A stretch of 64,000 bases of DNA, taken from JAXMBN01 sp046349875 (GTDB lineage Bacteria; Planctomycetota; Planctomycetia; Pirellulales; Pirellulaceae). The position numbers and the translations under genes are program-made. Below, piece by piece: positions 17,930 through 25,602 of this stretch (position 1 is its first letter; each line of letters begins with the position of its first letter). The stretch covers positions 1 through 64,000 of the forward strand of contig JAXMBN010000018.1 of the NCBI GenBank assembly GCA_046349875.1, read 5' to 3'. The notes beneath the pieces are model-generated. The model ran no database searches, was not told the DNA's origin, and saw only the letters and a list, made by a program, of their open reading frames with translations.

Positions 17930-20872
17930 ATGAAGTCATCTCTAGGTCGAGGTGGACTTCGCTCGATGGCGCTCGCATTCGCGGCGTTGGCGAGTGGGTC
18001 TGCATCCATTCAAGCCCAGGATCCAAGCGAGTTTCCACCCTTCGAGAAAGTGGTGGAAGGTTATCAGAAGGTCGAGTCGGGTTCGCCGGATCATCAAACC
18101 CTCGGCAACATTTGGAAGCGCGATAAAGACGGTCAAATGTTGATCGAGCTTCCGAAAGATTTTGCAGCGAAGAAGTACTTTGTTGCGCTGACCGTGAGCA
18201 GCGGGGACCGGTTTGCAGGATTGCAAGCAGGTGACTACTACGCTTATTGGCGCGTGTACAACAAACGACTGGCATTGATTCTTCCCAACATGGATATTCG
18301 ATCCAATGGTGAAGAAGAGTCCAAGGCTTCGGTAAAGCGATTGTTTACCGACACCGTTCTATTGGATGTGCCCATCGTTACGATGGTGCCTCGCGGTGGT
18401 CCACTGATCGATGGCGATGCGTTGTTGGTTGGACAGGCGAGCAAGTTTTTCGGCGGTTCGGTCCGAGTCGCTGATCCTGGATTGATTAAGATCGCCAAGG
18501 CCAAGGCCTTTTCGAAGAATATCGAAATTGCCTACGAGATCGTCGGTGGTGGTGGAAAGCTTCAAACGATCCACTACTCCTTCAGCGAAGTGCCTGAGCA
18601 ATCAGGCTACAAGCCACGCAAGGCAGATCAACGCGTCGGATTCTTTACCACGGGATTCAAAGATCTCGGATCGTATGACGACGAAAAGACTGCGGTTCGC
18701 TATATCAACCGTTGGCGATTGGAAAAACGAGATCCTAATCTCAAGGTTAGCCCACCGGTCCAGCCGATTCGCTTTTATATCGAGCATACAACTCCGGTAC
18801 GATATCGCCGTTGGGTGAAGCAAGGTATCGAGTATTGGAACAAGGCTTTCGAAGCGGTTGGATTTTCGGATGCGATCGAGGTTCTTTACCAAGATGCGCG
18901 GACGGGAGCCAACATGGAATTGGATCCAGAAGATGTCCAGTACAACTTCGTGCGTTGGTTGAACAACGACGTCGGAACGGCCATCGGTCCAAGCCGCGTT
19001 CATCCGCTGACCGGTGAAATCCTAGATGCCGATATCGTTTTGACCGATGGGTGGATTCGCCACTTCAACTTCCAGTTCCATGACCTGATGCCCGAGTTGG
19101 CGATGGAAGGCATGAGTGCTGAGTCGATGGCTTGGTTTGCGCAGCATCCGAACTGGGATCCTCGCGTTCGTTTGGCAGCGCCTTCCAATCGTCCTCACTT
19201 GGCTAAGTTGCTCGAAGCTCGAGCTTCCTTGCCCCATGCCGGCCATCCAATGGCTGCTGCGGTAACCAAGATGTTGGGCGACGATCCTTTGGATGGTCTG
19301 ATCGGTCGAACCAGCCAAGTCAATGGAAACTGCTTGGCCGCTCACGGCATGCAGATGGACATGGCTATGGCTCGGATGAGCCTCCAGCTCTTGGATATGC
19401 TTGAAGAAGCAGAGCAAGAGGGTGATAAGAAGGACGAAAAGAAGGATGGCGAGAAGAAGGAAGAGAAGAAAGCCGAGAAGCCCAAGGAAGATTTGCTGGA
19501 CGGAATGCCTGAATCCTTCATCGGACCATTGCTTGCCGAATTGGTGGCTCACGAAGCTGGCCATACGCTAGGCCTTCGACACAACTTCAAGGCATCCAGC
19601 GTTTACACGCTCGCCGAAATCAACAGCAACGCCGTCAAGGGTAAGAAGACCTTGGCCAGTTCGGTGATGGACTACATTCCAATCAACATTCCTTACCAAG
19701 TCGGTGAGACTCGCGGGGATTGGACGATGATTGGTGTTGGTCCTTACGACATGTGGGCCATCGAGTATGGTTATTCACCCGATGAAGCGAAATTGCCAGA
19801 GCTTCTCAAGCGAGTGTCCGAACCTGAATTGCAATATGCAACGGACGAAGACACCGGTGGTGCCGATCCATTGGCTCGCCGTTATGACTACAGCAAGGAT
19901 CCCTTGGACTTCGCTGAAAATCAAATCCGTTTGATCAAGCTCTATCGCGAACGATTGATCGAGAAGTTCGTCAAGAATGGTGATAGTTGGTCGCGAGCCC
20001 GTCGTGGATATGAGTTGACCTTGGGTGAACAGACCAAGGCTCTTTCGATGATGGCCAATTGGGTTGGTGGTGCAAACATCAACCGCGACAAGAAGGGTGA
20101 TCCAGGAGATCGCAAGCCTTTGACCCCAATCCCGACCGAACAACAGCGGAAGGCGTTGGACTTCATCATTCGCAACTCGTTTGTGGATGACTCTTTCGGT
20201 CTGACTCCAGCCATTATGGAGCGATTGGCTTCGGACAAGTGGATTGACGAAGGTGCACGAGCTATCGGTGATGGCACCTTCCCTGTTCACGATCGCATTC
20301 TCGGAATTCAAGGTTCCGTGATGTCGATGATTTTGAATCCAAGCACCTTGCGTCGCGTGTACGACAACGAGCAGTTGCTTCCAGCTGATCAAGATGCTTT
20401 GACCTTGCCAGAAGTCATGGACAAAGTTTCGTCCAGCGTATGGAGTGAACTGGGAGCGAAGGTGGAAGGCGAAGCAACCGCTCGCAAACCTCGCATCAGT
20501 TCTTTGCGTCGCAGCTTGCAACGCGAACACCTCTCACGATTGATCGATCTCTCGATCTTGACCGATGGCAACGCGGCTCAGGAAACCATCAAGACCATCG
20601 CAACGATGCAATTGAAGGATCTGAAGAGAAAGATCGACGGAGCCTTGGAAGGTGGCAAGGGGCTCGATCCGTATTCGGCAGCTCACTTGACCGAAGCTCA
20701 GCAAGTGATTGCGAAAGCACTCGATTCGAACTTCATCTACAACATGCCTCGCAGCTTCGGCGGCGGTGGTGGTGGGATGATCATTCTCGGTGCCGAGAAG
20801 GATGCGAAGCCTTTGGTTTTGCCAGTCGAAGAACCAGCACCTCTTCCAGAAACCGTTCCTGAATCCAAGTAG
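17930..20872 (+). CDS. Exported zinc metalloprotease, DUF5117/metzincin type
   Basis: The ATG at 17930 follows GTTGAAAG and opens a signal peptide (SMALAFAALASGSASIQAQ); upstream codons to 17849 are unlikely to be used. The N-terminal half has the strand-rich DUF5118/DUF5117 character, and VRYINRWRLEK is a family landmark. The catalytic site is H541-E-A-G-H-T-L-G-L-R-H551, the extended metzincin zinc motif, with a SSVMDYIP Met-turn downstream. Just before it is an unusual Lys/Glu-rich insert (about nt 19411-19500). A helical C-terminal region and a Gly-rich GGGGGG turn close the protein. It should be a secreted or periplasmic endopeptidase of about 980 residues, and its substrate is unknown. 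A strong terminator follows. Confidence 0.87.
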   Translation: MKSSLGRGGLRSMALAFAALASGSASIQAQDPSEFPPFEKVVEGYQKVESGSPDHQTLGNIWKRDKDGQMLIELPKDFAAKKYFVALTVSSGDRFAGLQAGDYYAYWRVYNKRLALILPNMDIRSNGEEESKASVKRLFTDTVLLDVPIVTMVPRGGPLIDGDALLVGQASKFFGGSVRVADPGLIKIAKAKAFSKNIEIAYEIVGGGGKLQTIHYSFSEVPEQSGYKPRKADQRVGFFTTGFKDLGSYDDEKTAVRYINRWRLEKRDPNLKVSPPVQPIRFYIEHTTPVRYRRWVKQGIEYWNKAFEAVGFSDAIEVLYQDARTGANMELDPEDVQYNFVRWLNNDVGTAIGPSRVHPLTGEILDADIVLTDGWIRHFNFQFHDLMPELAMEGMSAESMAWFAQHPNWDPRVRLAAPSNRPHLAKLLEARASLPHAGHPMAAAVTKMLGDDPLDGLIGRTSQVNGNCLAAHGMQMDMAMARMSLQLLDMLEEAEQEGDKKDEKKDGEKKEEKKAEKPKEDLLDGMPESFIGPLLAELVAHEAGHTLGLRHNFKASSVYTLAEINSNAVKGKKTLASSVMDYIPINIPYQVGETRGDWTMIGVGPYDMWAIEYGYSPDEAKLPELLKRVSEPELQYATDEDTGGADPLARRYDYSKDPLDFAENQIRLIKLYRERLIEKFVKNGDSWSRARRGYELTLGEQTKALSMMANWVGGANINRDKKGDPGDRKPLTPIPTEQQRKALDFIIRNSFVDDSFGLTPAIMERLASDKWIDEGARAIGDGTFPVHDRILGIQGSVMSMILNPSTLRRVYDNEQLLPADQDALTLPEVMDKVSSSVWSELGAKVEGEATARKPRISSLRRSLQREHLSRLIDLSILTDGNAAQETIKTIATMQLKDLKRKIDGALEGGKGLDPYSAAHLTEAQQVIAKALDSNFIYNMPRSFGGGGGGMIILGAEKDAKPLVLPVEEPAPLPETVPESK

Positions 20873-20924
20873 GGTTCAGGTTCCGCGAGAGTGATTCTCA
20901 TCGCGGCGGGTATCAAATGAATCA

Positions 20925-20957
20925 GGCCCTCGAGTACAAGCTCGAGGGCCTTTTTTT
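20925..20957 (+). terminator. Strong rho-independent terminator after the metalloprotease
   Basis: GGCCCTCGAG (20925-20934) and CTCGAGGGCC (20941-20950) form a perfect ten-pair GC-rich stem with a six-base loop, followed by seven T. A smaller hairpin (CCGCGAGAG ... CTCATCGCGG) lies just before it, near 20883-20906. Confidence 0.92.
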
Positions 20958-21006
20958 ATTGGAGGGTTATGGATGCATGCCTACAGTAAGTATGCAGGAG
21001 ATTCCA

Positions 21007-21924
21007 TCACTTGGCAGGTAGGAAGGGAAATAGCTTGCGAATCTCTTCTGGGTTGGGTTGTCTTCCATACTCGCAGATTTCAAACGCTTCAGCGTATTGA
21101 ACCTTTTTGCCCTGCTCTTCTCCGTACCAGCGTTTGAGCGATTCGCGGAAGCGATCGGCTTCACCACTGGAGCGTTTTACCCAGCGATCGCGAAGCCAAG
21201 TACGGCGGAGTTCAGGCTGCGACGCTGGAGGAGCCGCAGCCGTTGATTCGGCTGTGCCATTCGCGCCTCCTTCAAAGGTTTGCGATTCCAAGGCTACCAG
21301 TGCATCGACCTTCTTTTCGAAAACGTCATCGATGGCGACAGCGATATCGGCAGTGAATGGGTAAGGCTTTTTGAATCCATCGCTGGAATAAAGAAAGATG
21401 GGATTCTTCTTGAGATGAGGAGTATCAGGACAAAAGAAAGGAACGGTGACCATGTAGGCCGCATCTTGAACGAGTACGCCGACATAGCGATGATCTGGAT
21501 GGTAATCCCAAGGACGATGGGAGATGACGATGTCGGCATTCCATTCGCGAATCAATCGCGTGATCTTGCGTCGATTCTCGAGAGAGGGTTCCAATTCGCC
21601 ATCGTGGATGTCGAGCACCTGACTTGTCACACCAAGACGTTTGGCTACTTCACCGGACTCGGCGGTGCGACGCTGAGCCAAGGGGCCACCAGCCATTTGC
21701 CAATGACCGATATCACCATTCGTTACTGAAACCAATTTGACGTGATGGCCCATCTGAGCCCAAAGGGCCGCAGTGCCGCCACTTTTGTATTCAGCATCGT
21801 CGGGATGGGCACCGAAGCAAATAATGCGAAGCTTGCCATCATTTGCCGATTCTTGGGCGAGTCCGATTCGAGGGGAAGCAACAGCGGTAAGCAAGGCGAG
21901 AAAAAGAGTCAAAGCGCGAAGCAT
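21007..21924 (-). CDS. Exported PIG-L family (LmbE-like) deacetylase
   Basis: The product starts with a signal peptide (MLRALTLFLALLTAVASPRIGLAQ). The PIG-L fold is marked by the zinc motif A-H-P-D-D near residue 40 with GGTAALW after it, R-R-x-E-S/A in the LAQRRTAESGEV block, and the second metal motif Y-H-P-D-H. These enzymes remove acetyl groups from N-acetylglucosamine-type substrates; here the export signal points to periplasmic or surface glycans. Length (305) is normal for the planctomycete version. It faces the metalloprotease convergently, and the TspO gene lies upstream on the same strand. Confidence 0.88.
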   Translation of the reverse strand: MLRALTLFLALLTAVASPRIGLAQESANDGKLRIICFGAHPDDAEYKSGGTAALWAQMGHHVKLVSVTNGDIGHWQMAGGPLAQRRTAESGEVAKRLGVTSQVLDIHDGELEPSLENRRKITRLIREWNADIVISHRPWDYHPDHRYVGVLVQDAAYMVTVPFFCPDTPHLKKNPIFLYSSDGFKKPYPFTADIAVAIDDVFEKKVDALVALESQTFEGGANGTAESTAAAPPASQPELRRTWLRDRWVKRSSGEADRFRESLKRWYGEEQGKKVQYAEAFEICEYGRQPNPEEIRKLFPFLPAK

Positions 21925-21985
21925 GGCGAGCCTCCAATCAAGGGTGCAGGAAGGAAAGGCAGGAAGCGGCTTCGCTCTGGAAACG

Positions 21986-22381
21986 TTATCGATTCATCCA
22001 GGTGATGGATAATTGAAGAACGGACGCGATCGTCACCCAAATAAAGTAAGGGAATTGAAGAATCGCGACCCACCGATAGTGTTTCCAAATGGCGAAAGCC
22101 ATCCACAGTATACTGGCCCATACGATGACGATGTCGATCGATGCCAGAGTGAGATGACGAAGGCCAAATTGAATCGGTGTAAACACGAGATTGGCTGCAA
22201 GATTCACATAAAACGGTAGGAGTACCGATAAGGGTATTTTCTTGCGAGCTGCCTGGATAGTGACGAAGGCAATCGTCGCGAATAGGATCGGGTAGAGGAG
22301 GCTCCAGATGGTACCGATGGTGGATGGGGCCGGTGTCCACTCGGGCTTTGCCAGTTGATCGTACCATTCCCTCCAAGTCAT
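21986..22381 (-). CDS. TspO/MBR family membrane protein, apparently without TM1
   Basis: The start of the protein is already the conserved loop W-Y-D-Q-L-A-K-P-E-W-T-P-A that normally follows TM1 in TspO. Four hydrophobic segments then match TM2 to TM5, with Trp- and Tyr-rich faces (IWSLLYPIL, NLAANLVFTPIQFG, WASILWMAFAIW, FPYFIWVTIAS). Family members bind porphyrins or tetrapyrroles and usually have five TM helices and about 155 residues, against 131 here. No in-frame start that would add a TM1 was seen upstream. It may be a true short variant or a miscalled N-terminus. Confidence 0.8.
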   Translation of the reverse strand: MTWREWYDQLAKPEWTPAPSTIGTIWSLLYPILFATIAFVTIQAARKKIPLSVLLPFYVNLAANLVFTPIQFGLRHLTLASIDIVIVWASILWMAFAIWKHYRWVAILQFPYFIWVTIASVLQLSITWMNR

Positions 22382-22484
22382 GCTCGGTTCCTTTGGATGT
22401 AGATTACTTGGAATCGTTCTGAATGCGATTTGCGCTCATGTAGGCATTCATGTAAGCAGCCACAAACTCTAATCTGAGCGCAAT

Positions 22485-22519
22485 AAAAAACCCACTGCAA
22501 TGTAACGCATTGCAGTGGG
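22485..22519 (-). terminator. Rho-independent terminator of the fasciclin gene
   Basis: On the minus strand a perfect 12-pair stem (22508-22519 with 22491-22502, loop of five) is followed by TTTTTT (22485-22490). It lies about 70 bases beyond the fasciclin stop. Confidence 0.9.
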
Positions 22520-22590
22520 GTTCCAGTCGAAGATCGGATCGATGTAGAGTCTTATCGCGATCTTTCGTTTATTGAAAGAAGACGGGCGTG

Positions 22591-23103
22591 CTACTTCTTT
22601 TCTGGAGGAAGAATCACGGAATCGATCACGTGGATGACACCGTTGGTTGCTTCGATATCGGTCTTGACTACCTTCGAGCTGCCGTTGAGGAGAACACCAC
22701 CGTCCTTGACCTCAACCTTGATGGCGGAGCCTTCAACCGACTTGGCAGAGTCTACCTTGACGACGTCGGCTGCCATCACTTTGCCGGCAACTACGTGATA
22801 CTTGAGAATGGCCACGAGCTTATCCTTGTTCTCTGGCTTGAGCAAAGACTCGACCGTTCCCTTGGGAAGCTTATCAAACGCGGCGTTGGTAGGAGCGAAC
22901 ACCGTGAAAGGACCTTTGCCCTTGAGGGTGTCGACCAAACCAGCTGCCTTAACAGCTGCGACGAGCGTGCTGAAGCTCTCATTGCCAGCAGCAACGCCAA
23001 CAATGTCATCCTTCGCCTTGGAAGAATCTTGTGCTCGGGTAATGGAAAGAGTGGAAAAGGCCATGCAGGCCATCATGGGAAGTACCAACCAATTCTTGAT
23101 CAT
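22591..23103 (-). CDS. Exported fasciclin-domain protein
   Basis: The ATG at 23103 follows TGAGG and gives a signal peptide (MIKNWLVLPMMACMAFSTLS, cleavage after TRAQ); codons up to 23205 are not needed. A single fasciclin domain covers the rest, with FSTLVAAVKAAGL at the first helix, G-P-F-T-V-F-A-P-T-N-A-A-F at the H1 block, YHVVAGKV, and the C-terminal NGVIHVIDSVILPP at the H2 block. Such proteins mediate adhesion or surface protein contacts. The length (about 170) is standard for single-domain bacterial members. Confidence 0.92.
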   Translation of the reverse strand: MIKNWLVLPMMACMAFSTLSITRAQDSSKAKDDIVGVAAGNESFSTLVAAVKAAGLVDTLKGKGPFTVFAPTNAAFDKLPKGTVESLLKPENKDKLVAILKYHVVAGKVMAADVVKVDSAKSVEGSAIKVEVKDGGVLLNGSSKVVKTDIEATNGVIHVIDSVILPPEKK

Positions 23104-23520
23104 CGTTTGCCTCAGAATGTGAAATTCATTTAGTGGAAGATCGGTTCCCAGGTTGGCTGCAGCGTTTTGGGGTTCGCGAGTATGGTAGAAGGGCGTCAAG
23201 ACCAAACCGCTGAGATTCTGAATTTCCTGTCCATGTATAGGGCTTTTGTCGATCGCATAGAGAATTCAGATGATCTCCTGAAAGTTATTCAAAGAGTGGG
23301 CGAACAGAGACCGTCAAAACCCTACCTCTTTTCCCCGATAGAGATTGGGCAATCTGGCGGGCTCTTTGGATGAAAGGGGTTGGGAAAAAGCTAGCAAAGG
23401 CGAACGTTTTGACGCGGTATCTTGACTGAATGGCGAGGATCCTCATACTGCAAGTCGTTCGCCCGAAGATGGCGAAAGCCAGCCCTGTGGAAACAACCCT
23501 GTGGAGGTCCTTGAGGAATT
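23104..23520. other. Intergenic region between divergent fasciclin and malate dehydrogenase genes
   Basis: I see no convincing gene, repeat or strong hairpin here. It must hold both promoters. A GAGGAATT ribosome-binding site for malate dehydrogenase lies at its right edge. Confidence 0.5.
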
Positions 23521-24474
23521 ATGCGTCGAGCCAAAATCACCATCATCGGAGCCGGAAACGTTGGAGCTACGTGTGCACATTGGTGTGCCGCGGCAGAGTT
23601 GGGAGACATCGTATTGCTCGACGTGCCCATGACGGAAGATATGCCTAAGGGTAAAGCCTTGGACTTGATGCAGAGTTCCCCCATCATGGGTTTTGACTCC
23701 AAGGTCGTCGGTACCACCAATTATGACGATACGGTAGACAGCGACGTCGTCGTGGTAACGGCTGGAATTGCTCGCAAGCCAGGGATGAGCCGGGACGATT
23801 TGTTGAGCACCAACGCCAAAATCGTGAGTGCGGTTTCGGCTGAGATCAAGAAGTCGAGCCCTAATGCGACGGTGATCGTTGTATCCAATCCACTGGACGC
23901 GATGGTTCAGCGAGCTTTTCAAGTGACCGGTTTCGCACCGAATCGCGTGGTGGGGCAAGCAGGCGTGCTCGATACGGCTCGCTATCGCACTTTCTTGGCC
24001 ATGGAGCTTGGGGTTTCGGTCGAGGATATCTCGGCCATGTTGATGGGAGGCCACGGTGACACGATGGTTCCGATCGCCAGCTGCACGAGCGTGGGTGGTA
24101 TCCCTGTGACGCAATTGATTGGACCCGAACGATTGGCAGAGATCGTTCAACGAACCCGCGTCGGTGGTGCAGAAATCGTCTCGTTATTGAAGACGGGAAG
24201 TGCTTACTATGCGCCAGCCGCAGCAACCGCGCAAATGGTGGAAGCGATCGTGCGCGACAAGAAGCGACTCATTCCTTGTGCTGCCTACTGCGATAAGGAA
24301 TACGGTGTTGGTGGTTACTATGTAGGTGTACCGGTCATTTTGGGTTCGAACGGTGTTGAAAAGATCATCGAGCTCGACCTGACCGATTCTGAGAAAGCAG
24401 ATTTTGCAAAGAGCGTCGATGCCGTGAAGAGTCTCGTTGCGACCATGGGGCAATTGCTCCAATCGGCTTCGTAA
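23521..24474 (+). CDS. mdh: Malate dehydrogenase
   Basis: This is the LDH-like tetrameric type of malate dehydrogenase (317 residues, usual length). The dinucleotide site is IIGAGNVGAT with an acidic residue (LLDVP) after strand two, favouring NAD. The substrate-binding arginines lie in TAGIARKPGMSRDDLL and in ARYRTF. VSNPLDAM and the catalytic His in MGGHGDTMVP are intact. It interconverts malate and oxaloacetate in the TCA cycle in the cytosol. GAGG precedes the ATG at good spacing. No co-transcribed partner is evident. Confidence 0.96.
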   Translation: MRRAKITIIGAGNVGATCAHWCAAAELGDIVLLDVPMTEDMPKGKALDLMQSSPIMGFDSKVVGTTNYDDTVDSDVVVVTAGIARKPGMSRDDLLSTNAKIVSAVSAEIKKSSPNATVIVVSNPLDAMVQRAFQVTGFAPNRVVGQAGVLDTARYRTFLAMELGVSVEDISAMLMGGHGDTMVPIASCTSVGGIPVTQLIGPERLAEIVQRTRVGGAEIVSLLKTGSAYYAPAAATAQMVEAIVRDKKRLIPCAAYCDKEYGVGGYYVGVPVILGSNGVEKIIELDLTDSEKADFAKSVDAVKSLVATMGQLLQSAS

Positions 24475-24656
24475 TCTTCTCGTGGCTCAAGAACCTTCGG
24501 AGCTGGCATTGACTTGTCAGCCCCAGCCTTTCTACAAATGGTTGTCGATGTTCCGCTGAGATTTCGCAATCGAGATTGCTAGCATCTTGCTAGGTCTCCT
24601 TGCGTTCACGTTTACGGATCATCCAGCCTCGTCGTCTCGAAAGCTGGTTGCAAAAT

Positions 24657-25448
24657 ATGAATCGAATCGAATCCTTGCGTCGTTCGCCTCTGCTTCAATC
24701 CTTCGCGGCGAGCGATGCGGCGAGTTCGCTGAATCAACAGAGCAAGCGAGCTAGCAGTGAACTAGATCGAATTCCCGTTTCTCTTTCATTTGCGCATCGT
24801 ATCTTTGTTCCAGAGCACTATGAGCCTCGGTACGAGTACCCCTTGGTGATTTGGTTGCATAGCGATCAAAGCAGTGAGGGCGAGATCGATTCGATCATGC
24901 CCATCTTGAGTCTACGCAATTACGTAGCCTGTGGACTGCGTGGCACCGGGCGTGCAAAAGGGAAGAAACGACTCTATGACTGGAGTTTGACTCCTCATGG
25001 AATCGCATTGACCGAAGAATGTATTTTTGAAGCCATCGAGCAAATGACGCAATCGCTCTCGATTCATCCTGAGCGGGTCTTTTTGGCAGGGATGGGGCGT
25101 GGTGGCACTGTGGCTCAATATATTGGCCTTCGCCATCCAGACCGGTTTGGTGGCGTTGTCAGCATCAACGGGCCTTTTCCTACGATGCCACGTTCGTTGG
25201 CTCGCTGGAAAGAAGCCAAGAATTTGCCGATCCTTTGGATGCATGGGAATCAATCGGAACATTGCGGAATGGATGCCATGTGTCGCATGCTCCAAGCCGC
25301 TTATCCCGCCGCCCTTCAAGTTTTCCCGGTTCAGTTTGCTTCGGGCGAAGAGCTCGATTCGCAGATGCTGAATAAAATGAACCGCTTCTTGATGCAGATT
25401 GTGACAGGTGAATCGATCTGTATGCACGAACCGATGCACGCAGACTGA
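24657..25448 (+). CDS. Alpha/beta-hydrolase-fold protein with Gly in place of the nucleophile Ser
   Basis: A TTG start at 24600 is possible; 24657 is the first ATG. The sequence follows a phospholipase/carboxylesterase-type hydrolase: YPLVIWLHSDQ gives the oxyanion strand, then RGTG, and LSIHPERVFLAGMGRGGTVA forms the nucleophile elbow, with RHPDRFGGVVSINGPFP after it. The elbow normally reads G-x-S-x-G but here is G-M-G-R-G (near nt 25089), so the nucleophile Ser is missing. The strand before the His (PILWMHGNQSEH) is present. A catalytic function by the usual mechanism seems unlikely; a binding or regulatory role is possible. No signal peptide is seen. Confidence 0.75.
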   Translation: MNRIESLRRSPLLQSFAASDAASSLNQQSKRASSELDRIPVSLSFAHRIFVPEHYEPRYEYPLVIWLHSDQSSEGEIDSIMPILSLRNYVACGLRGTGRAKGKKRLYDWSLTPHGIALTEECIFEAIEQMTQSLSIHPERVFLAGMGRGGTVAQYIGLRHPDRFGGVVSINGPFPTMPRSLARWKEAKNLPILWMHGNQSEHCGMDAMCRMLQAAYPAALQVFPVQFASGEELDSQMLNKMNRFLMQIVTGESICMHEPMHAD

Positions 25449-25602
25449 GTTCCGCATAAGAGTGGGCAATCGGTTGAAGGTCGCGTGAGATCCCTGCGAC
25501 CGTGAACGTTGCAGATCCGATATTCGCGAAGGGGGCGATCCTCGATTATACTGGGGGCTTCGTCCTTCCTACCTGCCCACCTCTACCTGCCTTCGGTCCA
25601 CT

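Noticed and set aside
23167..23373. 68-codon frame between the fasciclin and mdh genes
   Set aside because: It lies in the divergent promoter region, has no ribosome-binding site and no recognisable motif.
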